DNA of 64,000 nucleotides, taken from DATJKD01 sp963834855 (GTDB lineage Bacteria > Pseudomonadota > Gammaproteobacteria > Steroidobacterales > Steroidobacteraceae). The DNA lies in assembly GCA_963834855.1 (NCBI GenBank), contig CAWIDH010000022.1, positions 124,001 through 188,000 of the forward strand, in the 5' to 3' direction. The translations under genes and the position numbers were made by a program. Positions 25,364 to 34,546 of this stretch are shown one piece after another. Within the stretch, counting starts at the first letter, position 1. Each line of letters begins with the position of its first letter. The notes under the pieces are model-generated. The model was not told the origin of the DNA. It was given only the letters and a program-made list of their open reading frames with translations, and made no database searches.

Positions 25364-27197
25364 ATGAGTATGAATCTGAAGTCTTGGATGCTCGGGTCGC
25401 TGGCCTGCGTCGCAATGCTGGCCGGCTGCAAGATGGAGAGCCAGACCTCGAGCTCGATGCCGGGCGCAGGGGCCCCGTCCTCGCCCAGCTCCTCGCCGTC
25501 CTCACCGAGCTCTTCTCCATCTTCGCCCAGCTCATCGGGCGGCAGCCCCAGCACCTCCGAATCGTCGGATTCGAGCCAGAGCGGCAGCCAGGGCTCGCCC
25601 CGCGAAAGCCCGTTCCCGGAGCAGGAGCAGGAGCAGGGTGGCTCGGCCGGTGGCAGCCAGTCGAGTCAGCAGCCGAGCGGCTCGCCCAGCAGCGACAGCC
25701 AGTCGAGCGAGCAGCCGGGCGGGTCCAACAGCACGGAGACGCCGTTTCCCCAGCAGGAACAAGGCGGTGCGACGAGTGACGCCTCCTCGCAGCAATCTGG
25801 TGGCAACTCCGGGTCCGCCAGCCCGCAGTCCTCCGGTCAGCAGGGCGGCGGTGCGCCGTCCACGTCCGGCGGGCAACAGAGCGGTGGCCAGCAGTCCGGC
25901 GGCCAACAGAGCGGCGGCCAGCAGAGCGGCGGCCAACAGAGCGGCGGCCAACAGAGCGGCGGCCAGCAGTCCGGCGGCCAGCAGAGCGGCGGCCAGCAGA
26001 GCGGTGGCCAGCAGAGCGGCGGTCAGCAGAGCGGCGGTCAGCAGAGCGGCGGCCAGCAGAGCGGCGGCCAGCAGAGCGGCGGTCAGCAGGGCGGTGGTCA
26101 GCCGGGCGGTGGTGCGCCGTCCACATCCGGCGGGCAGCAGGGCGGTGGCCAGCCGTCGGGCGGTCAGCAGGGTGGTGGGCAACAAGGTGGCTCTCAGCAG
26201 GCCGGTGGTACTCCATCTACCTCCGGCGGTCAGCAAGGCAGCGGCGCGCCATCCGCGTCCGGCGGTCAGCAAGGCGGCGGCGCGCCATCCGCGTCTGGCG
26301 GGCAGCAGGGTGGTGGCGGCGCGCAGGGTGGCCAGCAGCAGGGTGAAGGTCAATCCGGCGGCCAGTCCTCCGCAGGCCCGGCGTCGTCCGGTGGCCAGGC
26401 GCAAGGGTCACAAGGCGGTACGCCGACGGCGGGCAGCCCCGGCAGCGATGGCTCGCCCGGTTCCCCGCAGGCGGGCCAGGGCCCCGCGGGTCAAGCAACA
26501 CCCGGTGGCTCCCCGCAGCAAGGGTTCCGGGTCGCCGCAATCCGGCCAGGCAGGCACGGAATCGCCCGCGCAGGGCGGAGGTGCGAGTTCGGCCGGCGGT
26601 GGCGGTGCGGAGCAGCAGGGCGGTTCGGGTGGCGGCGCGGGCGGCTATCCCGCGACGTCCGGTGAGGGCGGGTCTGGCGGCGGGCCGATGACGACCGAGG
26701 ATCGGCGCGCCAAGATCGACCGCCGCTTCGACGAGACCTTCGCCGTGTTCGACGAGCGCATGCGCAAGGAGCAGGAAGAGGCCTCGCGCGGGCGGGCGGC
26801 AGGCGGCGGCACGGACGAGGGCGCGGGTGACGGTGGGGCGGGTGGCGATGACGAGGAGTCCGGCGGCACCGACCAAGGCGGCGCGGGTGACGGTGCGGGC
26901 AGCGGCGAGGGCGACGTCGGCTCGGGCGAGGGTCCAGGTGGCACGGAGGAAGCCGGTGCGGGCGGCGAGTCGGGCGGCGAGTCGGGCGGCGACCAGCAGG
27001 GCGGCGGCGGTGGCGGCGTGGGCGGCGGTGGAGCAGGCGGCGGCTCCGGGCCCAACGCGGTGCCTGCAGACATCCCGGACGGCAGCGACGACGATATCGT
27101 CGCGCGCCAGTTGCGCGAGGCCGCGATGAAGGAGAAGGATCCGGAGCTGCGCGCGCGTCTCTGGGAAGAATATCGGCAGTACAAGAAGGGAAGCTAG
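25364..27197 (+). CDS. Low-complexity Gly/Gln/Ser lipoprotein with tandem repeats (operon gene 2, one frame break)
   Basis: Signal MSMNLKSWMLGSLACVAMLAGC with lipidated Cys22, then about 480 residues almost free of hydrophobics: Ser/Pro blocks, EQEQEQGG, an array of about 15 GGQQS pentapeptides (bases 25868-26092), then PSTSGGQQGG-type degenerate repeats. The C-terminal 170 residues contain a charged helix (TTEDRRAKIDRRFDETFAVF and DERMRKEQEEASRGR), Gly/Glu-rich linkers and a conserved-looking end VPADIPDGSDDDIVARQLRE followed by KEKDPELRARLWEEYRQYKK. A stalk or spacer tethered to the outer membrane is likely. The frame breaks near 26525 (one extra base in CAAGGGTTCC); the span is 3n+1. The GTG of the next gene overlaps the stop by one base. 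Confidence 0.75.
25868..26092 (+). repeat. 15-bp tandem repeat array encoding GGQQS
   Basis: Fifteen consecutive 15-base units of the form GGCGGCCAGCAGAGC with scattered synonymous changes (CAG/CAA, AGC/TCC, GGC/GGT); the last unit ends GGC and the array then fades into GGTGGTCAGCCGGGC. Unit length is a multiple of three, so copy number changes keep the frame. Likely to vary among strains and to be mis-assembled by short reads. Confidence 0.9.
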
Positions 27198-28453
27198 TGA
27201 TCTCGTCAGCAACAGTGCAGCGGTCGATCGTTGCGCTCACCGCGTCGGCCGTCGCGATCGCGGCGCTGGGCGGCTGCGTGGTTCAGCAGCAGAAGCCGAT
27301 CACGCGGATCTATGCCGACAAGGCGACCAGCGAGGTGCCGGCCGACGAGCTGCTGGACGTCGGCGTGCGGCTGTTCGACCCGAACATCCCCGAGGACGAG
27401 GTCGAGCAGGAGAAGAAGCGGATCTTTCCCGACGTGCGGAAGGCGGAGTCGCGATATTTCCCGATGCTGATCCGCGACACCCTCGAGGACACCGGGTACT
27501 GGGGCCAGGCGCGGGTGCTCCCGCCGGACGGCACCGGGATGGACGTGTTCATCGACGGGCGGATCCTCCAGTCCACGGGCAAGGAGCTCAAGCTCGACAT
27601 CAAGGTCACCGACGCCACGGGGCGGGTCTGGTTCACCAAGGTGTACGAGGGCAAGGCGGACCTGCGCGCCTACAAGGACACGATCTCGAAGCCGCGTGAT
27701 CCGTTCGACAACGTCTACCACACGCTGGCGAATGACCTGCTCGACGCGCGAAAGAACTTCTCGAGCGAGCAGCTCGTGCAGATGCGGCAGGTGTCGGAGC
27801 TGCGGTTTGCGCGCGACCTGGCGCCCTACGCGTTCGACGACTACCTCGAGCAGGATCGCAAGGGGCTCTACAAGGTGGTGCGCCTGCCGGCACCGAGCGA
27901 CCCGCTGACCGAGCGCCTGGACCGCGTGCGCGAGCGCGACTACACGCTGGTCGACACGCTGAACGAGCACTACACGAGTTTTGGCGCCGGCATGGCCGAC
28001 TCGTACACGAACTGGCGCAAGTACAGCCACGAGGAACTCGAGGCCGAGGACCTCGCCAGGCGGCAGGCCCTGACCCGCGGAATACTCGGCGCCGCGGCGG
28101 TGATCGGCGGCATCGTCGCCGAGTCGAGCGTGAATTCGAGCGCGGGTTCCGCCGCAGCCACGGCCGCGGTGATCGGTGGCATCTACGCGGTCAAGAGCGG
28201 CTTCGACAAGCGCGCCGAGATCAAGCTGCACAGCGAGTCGCTGAAGCAGCTCGGCACCTCGTTCCAGGCCGAGGTGCAGCCCATGGTCGTGGAAGTCGAG
28301 GGTCGCACGCTGCAGCTCAAGGGCTCGGCCGAGGAGCAGTACGCCGAATGGCGGCGGCTGCTGAAGGATCTCTACGAGAACGAAACCGGCCTGCCCGCGG
28401 CGAGCAGCGCGACGGCGACAGGTGCTGATCAAACGGGGGCCGAGCGGCCCTGA
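27197..28453 (+). CDS. Lipoprotein with glycine-rich hydrophobic segment (operon gene 3)
   Basis: 418 residues, GTG start overlapping the previous stop. Lipoprotein signal RSIVALTASAVAIAALGGC with lipidated Cys27. Mature region: ADELLDVGVRLFDPNIPEDE, ARVLPPDGTGMDVFIDGRIL, then LKLDIKVTDATGRVWFTKVY, a pattern of small envelope lipoproteins that handle an assembled complex. Then helical, charged middle part, a glycine-zipper-like stretch GILGAAAVIGGIVAES...AATAAVIGGIYAVKSG (about 295-335) that could insert in membrane, and a charged C-terminus. No characterised family recognised. It precedes the kinase gene by 19 bases. Confidence 0.75.
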   Translation: MISSATVQRSIVALTASAVAIAALGGCVVQQQKPITRIYADKATSEVPADELLDVGVRLFDPNIPEDEVEQEKKRIFPDVRKAESRYFPMLIRDTLEDTGYWGQARVLPPDGTGMDVFIDGRILQSTGKELKLDIKVTDATGRVWFTKVYEGKADLRAYKDTISKPRDPFDNVYHTLANDLLDARKNFSSEQLVQMRQVSELRFARDLAPYAFDDYLEQDRKGLYKVVRLPAPSDPLTERLDRVRERDYTLVDTLNEHYTSFGAGMADSYTNWRKYSHEELEAEDLARRQALTRGILGAAAVIGGIVAESSVNSSAGSAAATAAVIGGIYAVKSGFDKRAEIKLHSESLKQLGTSFQAEVQPMVVEVEGRTLQLKGSAEEQYAEWRRLLKDLYENETGLPAASSATATGADQTGAERP

Positions 28454-28472
28454 TTTTCCATGCGGGTGAAGA

Positions 28473-30803
28473 ATGCTCGAAGACGGGCAGGTCATCGCTG
28501 CGCGGTTCGTCCTGCTGCGCAGGCTCGGCGCAGGACGGTGGGGCGAGGTCTGGCTCGCCCGGGACCGTGAGCAGCCGCGCGACGTCGCGCTGAAGATCCT
28601 CGCGCCGGATCTCGCGAGCAAGCCGGCGCTGCGTGCGCGATTTCTCGACACCGGGCGGCTACAGGCGGGCGTCCGCCATCCGAACATCCTCGCCGGCGAG
28701 GGCGTGATCGACGGCGAGCCCTGTCTTGCGATCGTCGAGTACGCCGCCGGCGGCGACCTGCGCGCCTGGCGCGGCCGTCCCTGGACCGATCTCGCGGCGG
28801 TGCTCGACGGCGTCGCCCGGGGCCTCACCGCGCTGCACGAGCGAGGCGTCGTGCACCGCGACCTCACCCCGTCGAACGTCCTGATGGGCGACGACGGTCG
28901 CGTGAAGCTGTCGGATCTCGGCGTTGCGGCCCGGATCGGCGAGCGCGACGCGCTGCCGCCCGGTTCGCCGTTCAGCGCCAGTCCGCAACAGCTGGACGGC
29001 GAGCCGCCCGCCATCGCGGACGATGTCTATGGCTTTGGCGCACTGGCCTACGAGCTGCTGTCTGGCTATCCGCCCTATTACCCCGACGCCGCCGCCGCGC
29101 GGTCCGCCGATCACTCACCCGCGCCGATCCGCGCGCGCGTCGCCGTGCCGGTGCCGCTCGAGCAGCTGGTGCTGGCCTGCCTCGCGCGGTCGCCGGAGGA
29201 ACGGCCACGCGACATGAACGCGGTGCGCGAGGCGCTTGCCCGACTGCCGACACCGGCGAGCAAGTCCGCACCCGCCGCGCCCGTGCAACGCGCGGAGCTG
29301 CGCCCGCCGCAGGATGCTCCGGCGCTGATCGAGCCACGCTGGCGCCGAACGACGGGAGACGAGGTTGAGCGTACGCGCAGTGAGGGACTTCGGCGCGGCC
29401 TCGTCGGCGCCGCGTTCGCGATCCTGTTGCTGGGCGCGGCGCTGGTGTTCTTCGCCCTGCCGCGCCTTGTAGCGCGGCCGCCGACCGTGGCGGCGCCCAC
29501 GCCGCAGGAGCAGGCCGATGCGGAGGCCGCTCAGACCGCCGTACGCGAGCAGAAAGAGCGCGACCTGAAGAAGCTCGCGGAAGCGAAACTCGCTTACGAG
29601 GACATGTTGCCGAAGGCCCGTGAACGGCTCGAGAAACTCCTCGCACGCGGTGCGGCCGACTGGGGCGGCGAGGCGTTCGATCGTGCTCGCAAGGCCTTCG
29701 ACGTCGCGAATGCCCGGGTTGCGGAGCGCGACTATGAAGGGGCGCTCGCGGAGCTGAAGCGCGCGATACCGGATCTCGCGGCGACCGAGGCGGCCGCGGC
29801 CGGGGTCCTGCGCACGGCACTGGCTGCGGGCAACGCGGCGCTCGAGCAGGGCACGGCGGCGGAGGCCGAGCGGCAGTTCTCCCTCGCGCTCAAGCTGGAA
29901 CCGAACCACGCGCAGGCGAAACGCGGTCTCGAACGCGCGCGCAACCTCGACGAAGTCCGGCGACTCCTGGCCGACGCCGCACGCCTCGAGGGCGAGGGGA
30001 AATCCGGCGAGGCGGCGGTGGCGTATCGCAAGGCACTCGCCCTCGACCGCGACAGCGCGGCGGCGAGCCAGGGGCTCGCGAGGCTTGCATCCGCCGAGTC
30101 GAACGCCGCGTTCGCATCGGCGATGTCGGCAGGCCTCGAGGCGCTCGCGCGCCGGGACTACGGCGCGGCGCAGGCGGCGTTTCAGCGGGCCGACCGCATC
30201 CGTCCGGGCACGCCCGAGGTGCAGGATGGGCTCGCGCAGGTCGCACGCGCGCAGGGGGACGCAGGCATCGCCACGCATCTGGCGGACGCGCAGCGCGCCG
30301 AAAGCGAGGAGCGCTGGCAGGCGGCGCTCGAGGGGTATCGGCGCGCGCTCGCGATCGACCGCAACCTGCTCGCGGCGCAGCAGGGCGTCGAGCGTGCGGA
30401 GCCGCGCGCGGCACTCGAAGCACAATTGAACGGCTTCGCCGCGCGGCCCGAGCGGCTCTTCTCGACCGAGGTCCGCGCCGCGGCGCGTAACACGCTCGGC
30501 CGCGCCCGCGCGATCGAACCGGCCGGCCCGGTGCTTTCCAGGCAGATCGAGGCGGTCGAGAAGCTGGTGGCGGCGGCGGAGGTGCCGATCGCCGTCGCAA
30601 TTACCTCCGACAACCAGACCGACGTTACGATCTACCGTATCGGCCGGATCGGTGTGTTCGAGCGCAAGGACATGGAGCTGCTGCCGGGTCGTTACACCAT
30701 CGTCGGCACACGGTCGGGTTTCCGCGACGTCCGGCGCGAACTGATGGTTCTGCCCGGGCAGGTGCCGCCGCCGGTCGCGATCCGGTGCGAGGAGCCGATT
30801 TGA
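28473..30803 (+). CDS. Transmembrane Hanks-type Ser/Thr kinase with TPR sensor part (operon gene 4)
   Basis: 776 residues. Kinase domain 1-260: glycine loop RLGAGRWGEVWLA, ATP lysine in VALKIL, catalytic loop HRDLTPSNVLM (the usual Lys of HRDLKPxN is Thr), metal motif SDLG in KLSDLGVAA, and a degenerate APE (SASPQQL). The essential Lys, Asp, Asn and Asp are retained, so activity is possible but not certain. A juxtamembrane linker leads to one membrane helix (about 309-330, GLVGAAFAILLLGAALVFFA), then coiled coil, several TPR-like repeats (GNAALEQGTAAEAERQFSLA, YRKALALDRDSAAASQGLAR), and a C-terminal PEGA-like module (RYTIVGTRSGFRDVRRELMV). Periplasmic part probably senses the envelope complex. 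Its TGA overlaps the TTG start of the next gene. Confidence 0.88.
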   Translation: MLEDGQVIAARFVLLRRLGAGRWGEVWLARDREQPRDVALKILAPDLASKPALRARFLDTGRLQAGVRHPNILAGEGVIDGEPCLAIVEYAAGGDLRAWRGRPWTDLAAVLDGVARGLTALHERGVVHRDLTPSNVLMGDDGRVKLSDLGVAARIGERDALPPGSPFSASPQQLDGEPPAIADDVYGFGALAYELLSGYPPYYPDAAAARSADHSPAPIRARVAVPVPLEQLVLACLARSPEERPRDMNAVREALARLPTPASKSAPAAPVQRAELRPPQDAPALIEPRWRRTTGDEVERTRSEGLRRGLVGAAFAILLLGAALVFFALPRLVARPPTVAAPTPQEQADAEAAQTAVREQKERDLKKLAEAKLAYEDMLPKARERLEKLLARGAADWGGEAFDRARKAFDVANARVAERDYEGALAELKRAIPDLAATEAAAAGVLRTALAAGNAALEQGTAAEAERQFSLALKLEPNHAQAKRGLERARNLDEVRRLLADAARLEGEGKSGEAAVAYRKALALDRDSAAASQGLARLASAESNAAFASAMSAGLEALARRDYGAAQAAFQRADRIRPGTPEVQDGLAQVARAQGDAGIATHLADAQRAESEERWQAALEGYRRALAIDRNLLAAQQGVERAEPRAALEAQLNGFAARPERLFSTEVRAAARNTLGRARAIEPAGPVLSRQIEAVEKLVAAAEVPIAVAITSDNQTDVTIYRIGRIGVFERKDMELLPGRYTIVGTRSGFRDVRRELMVLPGQVPPPVAIRCEEPI

Positions 30804-33281
30804 GCGCGCAACTGATCATCCGCGAACCGCTCGGCGAACGCCGGCTGCTGGACGATGAGTTGCCGGTTTCCATCGGGGGTGCGGGCAGCGACATCGTCGT
30901 GCCCGCACCGGCGCCTGGCCCGCTGGCCTGGATCGGCGCCCAGGACGGGCAGCTGTTCCTGCAGCCCGTGTCGTCGGACGCGAGCGTGCTGCACAACGGC
31001 GCGCGGATCGCCGGCTCGACGTGGCTGCGCAGCGGGGACGTGCTGGACGTCGCGGATGGCCGGCTGCGCCTGCGCATCGAGGGCGGTGAGCGGCTGATCG
31101 AGGTCATCGCGGGTGCCGCAGACAACGCCACGGCGCCGCCGATCGTCTCGGACGTGGCGGTCGTGTCGGGCGCGGGCGGTGATGAGGTGCCGATCGAGGC
31201 CGTCGCCTTTAGACGCGCTGCCGCTCAAGCAGAGGCGGGTGCCGGCTTTCCGTGGCGACGCGTCGGCATCGCGGCCGGACTCGCGCTGCTCGCCGCGCTG
31301 GCCGGTTATCTCTTCACGTCGGTCCCGGTGAAGGTCGACATCGATCCCGCGCCGCAGCGGCTGGCTTTCGAAGGCGGCTGGCCCGGTCTCGGGTACGGCG
31401 GCAACCGGCTGCTGCGTCCCGGCAAGTACACGCTCATCGCCGAGCACCGGGGCTACGAGCCACTGCGCGTCCCGGTCGAGATCGCTCGCGACGGCCAGCG
31501 ACAGTTCCGCTTCAGCCTGAAGGCACTGCCCGGCCGCCTGCGGATCGAGCTGCCGGTGGCCGGACAGGTGAGCATCGACGGCAAGCCGGCCGGTAAAGCG
31601 CCGGGCGAATTCAAGCTCGCGAGCGGACCGCACAAGATCCTGATCGACACCGAGCGCTATCTCGACTTCGCGACTGACATCGAGGTCGAGGGCAAGGACG
31701 TGCTGCAGCGCCTGGCACCCAAGCTGGTGCCCGGCTGGGCCGTGGTGTCGATCACGAGCGAGCCCGCCGGTGCTGCGGCCCTCGTGGGTGGCCAGCCACG
31801 CGGCACTACGCCCGTCGAGCTCGAGCTGATGGGCGGCAATCACCGGCTCGAACTGCGCCGTGCGGGATTCAAGAACTGGGTCAGCGACATCCAGGTCAAG
31901 CCCAACGAGCCCATGAGGATCGGTCCGGTGCGGCTCGGCATTCCGGACGGCCGTCTAGCGGTGCGCAGCTCACCGGCCGGCGCCAACGTCACGATCGGTG
32001 GCGTCTACCGCGGACGCACGCCGCTCGAGGTCGATGTGCGGCCCGACGTGAGACAGGCCGTCGCCGTGTCGCGGGAAGGCTACGAGCCCGCGGGGCGCGA
32101 AGTTTCGGTGGCGTCGGGCGCGCGGGAGGCGATCGACGTATCGCTCGAGGCGATCCTGGGCGAGGTGATCGTCCGCGCCACGCCGGCCGATGCGGAGCTC
32201 TTCGTCGACGGACGCTCGCGCGGCGCCGCGAACCAGACCCTGCGGCTGCCCGCCACCGCGCACGCCTTGGAAATCAGGAAGCCGGGCTACGTCACGCACA
32301 AGGCCACGGTCACGCCGCGGTCCGGACTGCCGCAGAACATCGAGGTGACGCTGCTCGAGGGCGTGACTGCACCGGCGCCGGGGCCCGCGGCGACCGCCGC
32401 CACCGGCGAGGGCGCCGCAGCGGGCGCCGCCGCGGCGCCGGTCACCGTCGCACTGGTGCCGACGCTGCGCAGCCCCACCGGGCAGGAGCTCAAGCTCGTG
32501 CCTGCTGGCAGCTACACGATGGGCAGCCCGCGGCGCGAGGCTGGGCGGCGCGCCAACGAAGCACAACGCGCGGTCAACCTGCAGCGGCGCTTCTACCTGT
32601 CGACGCGCGAAGTCACGAACGCCGACTTCAAGCGGTTCCGCCCCGACCATCGCTCGGGCTTCCTGAACCAGAACACACTCGAGCTCGATCTCCAGCCGGT
32701 CGTGAGCGTGAGCTGGCAGGACGCCGCGGCCTTCTGCAACTGGCTCTCCGCCCAGGCCGGGCTCACCCCCGCGTACGCGAAGCGCGGCGATCTCCTCGCC
32801 GCGGTCGTGCCGGTGACCAACGGATTCCGGCTGCCGACCGAGGCGGAGTGGGAATGGGTCGGCGCGCTCCACGGGCGGCAGTGGCCTTCGCAAGTATCCG
32901 TGGGGTGAATCGCTGCCGGTGCCGGCTGGCTCGGGAAATTTCGCCGACCGCCGTGCGCAGCCGGTCGTGCCGCAGGTACTGATCGACCTCGACGACGGCT
33001 TCGTGGTGAGCGCGCCGGTCGGAAGCTTCGCGCCGAACTCGTTCGGGTTCTTCGACATGGGCGGCAACGTCGCCGAGTGGACCCACGACCTCTACACTGT
33101 CCAGCCGCCTGCGAGCGCGGCCGCCGTCGACCCGGTCGCCACCGGCGAGGGCTCGGTGTACGTCCTGCGCGGCTCGAGCTGGAAGCACTCGTCGGTAACG
33201 GAACTGCGGCTCTCCTTCCGCGACTATGGCAGTGGCAGACGCAATGACATTGGATTCCGCATCGCCCGCTATGCGCAGTAA
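30800..33281 (+). CDS. FHA-like / transmembrane / PEGA repeats / SUMF1 fusion (operon gene 5, one frame break)
   Basis: About 827 codons. Residues 1-100: FHA-like domain (REPLGERRLLDDELPVSIGG, VLHNGARIAGSTWLRSGDVL). Membrane helix about 155-175. Then at least four PEGA-type repeats, e.g. PGWAVVSITSEPAGAAALV and GRLAVRSSPAGANVTIGGVY. C-terminal 270 residues: SUMF1/FGE-like domain (LKLVPAGSYTMGSPRREAG, NADFKRFRPDHRSGF, VVSVSWQDAAAFCNWLSAQA, GFRLPTEAEWEW, KYPWGESL, FDMGGNVAEWTHDLY, VLRGSSWK, GFRIAR). In formylglycine-generating enzymes this fold has two catalytic cysteines, which are not evident here, so a binding role is more likely. The frame breaks near 32860; removing one G after GTC joins EWEWV to ARSTGGSGLRKYPWGES; span 3n+1. 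The TTG at 30800 overlaps the kinase TGA. Confidence 0.82.
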
Positions 33282-33678
33282 TCGCGAGCTGCGCCTCCTG
33301 GCAGCCCTGGCCGTGCTGTGCACAGCCGGTGTGCCGGTCCTGCGGGCGCAGGAGACGCCGCAGGGTCAGGAGACGCCGCCGGCGGAGCAGACGCCCGCGG
33401 CGCCGGCCGCTGCCCCGACGATCGAGTTTCCCGATGCCCCGGATCCTGACGCCCCCGCCAAGCCTCCCGCCGCGACGAAGCCGGCAGCCGCGCCGCCCAA
33501 GGATGCACCCGAGGACGCGAGCGCGGATGCGCCCGCCGAGAAGTCGGCGGAGGAAGAGGAGCCGCCACCGGGCTCTGTGCCGCGCAAGCCCGGTAACGTC
33601 GGCCCGACACCCGGCCACTTCGAGCCGACCGAAAAGGTCCGGGCGGACTTCGACGTCTCATTCCCGGTCGATATCTAA
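33271..33678 (+). CDS. Short Pro/Ala-rich exported protein (operon gene 6)
   Basis: 135 residues from the ATG at 33271, which overlaps the stop of the SUMF1 gene. Signal peptide MRSNRELRLLAALAVLCTAGVPVLRAQ; then a Pro/Ala/Glu-rich disordered chain, basic patch PRKPGNVGPTPGHFEP, and a structured-looking end EKVRADFDVSFPVDI. No family recognised. Position directly before the proton-channel gene suggests a periplasmic linker or plug of the complex. Confidence 0.65.
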   Translation: MRSNRELRLLAALAVLCTAGVPVLRAQETPQGQETPPAEQTPAAPAAAPTIEFPDAPDPDAPAKPPAATKPAAAPPKDAPEDASADAPAEKSAEEEEPPPGSVPRKPGNVGPTPGHFEPTEKVRADFDVSFPVDI

Positions 33679-33696
33679 TCTGAGTGGGTTCACACG

Positions 33697-34515
33697 ATGG
33701 TAGCTACAGTTCGCCCGATGAAGAAATCGAAGTCCTCCGAGTTCCTGCTGGAAATCGTCACGCTGCTCGTCATAGTGATTGCGGTGCAGACCTTCTATGC
33801 GATGGTGATTCGCCCGACCGCGGAGGCGATCCGGTCGGCCGACCTGGCCCGGATGGCGAAGGAGCCGAACTACGTGCCGGAGCTGAAGCCCTGGGTGATC
33901 GTCAAGGACCCCGAGCAGGAGGTCTGCTTCATTTTTACCTTGTGGGCGCTGACGATCATGGCGTTCAAGGCTGTCCGAGTGGGGCGGGGACAGCGATTGC
34001 TGAAAGAGGACCTCCTGCACCTGCCCGAGGGCATGAAGATCCTCCCGGAGGACACGCGGGAGTACGCGCGGCAGATCGAGGCGCTGCCGGAGGACATACG
34101 CACGCAGCTGCTGCCTCGCACCCTGATGACGGCGCTGCATCGATTCGGCGCGACCCGCAGCATCCAGGACGTTTCGGTCGCGGCCCGTGGCGTCTGTGAA
34201 GTCGAACGTGACCGGCTCGACTCGGAACTCGGGATGGTGCGATTCGTCGCCTGGGCGATACCGGCGATCGGCTTCGTCGGCACCGTACGCGGCATCGGCC
34301 AGGCGCTGCAGCAGGCGCACAAGGCCGTCGAAGGCGACGTTTCCGGCGTGGTCGCGGGTCTCGGCATTTCATTCAATGCCACGCTCGTGGCGCTGTCGCT
34401 CTGCATCATCGTCATGCTGGTGCTGCACCAGGTGCAATTGCGCCAGGAACGGCTCGGTCTCGACATCGAGGAATACGTGGACACGCACGTCATCCGCAAT
34501 CTCCAGGTCAGGTGA
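33697..34515 (+). CDS. MotA/TolQ/ExbB-type proton channel subunit (operon gene 7)
   Basis: 272 residues. First membrane helix LLEIVTLLVIVIAVQTFYAM (about 17-37), a second at EVCFIFTLWALTIMAFKAV (about 75-95), a large cytoplasmic loop, then the MotA/ExbB channel domain: RFVAWAIPAIGFVGTVRGIG (helix with the family GxxGTxxG pattern) and GDVSGVVAGLGISFNATLVA followed by a final hydrophobic helix. In Mot, Tol and Exb systems such subunits form a pentamer round two copies of an Asp-bearing helix and turn proton flow into motion. The Asp-helix partners here are probably the two vWA proteins downstream. ATG at 33697; 33718 is an alternative. Confidence 0.88.
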   Translation: MVATVRPMKKSKSSEFLLEIVTLLVIVIAVQTFYAMVIRPTAEAIRSADLARMAKEPNYVPELKPWVIVKDPEQEVCFIFTLWALTIMAFKAVRVGRGQRLLKEDLLHLPEGMKILPEDTREYARQIEALPEDIRTQLLPRTLMTALHRFGATRSIQDVSVAARGVCEVERDRLDSELGMVRFVAWAIPAIGFVGTVRGIGQALQQAHKAVEGDVSGVVAGLGISFNATLVALSLCIIVMLVLHQVQLRQERLGLDIEEYVDTHVIRNLQVR

Positions 34516-34546
34516 CACGCGAAGCGAACCACGGGCCCGGTACGCC

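Noticed and set aside
25868..26092. CRISPR-like periodic repeat
   Set aside because: Units are 15 bases, contiguous without spacers and in frame within a coding sequence, so this is a protein repeat.
25532..27212. Long Arg/Ala/Leu-rich open frames on the minus strand opposite the Gly/Gln/Ser lipoprotein
   Set aside because: They arise from the repeat on the other strand; no start context and no recognisable domain.
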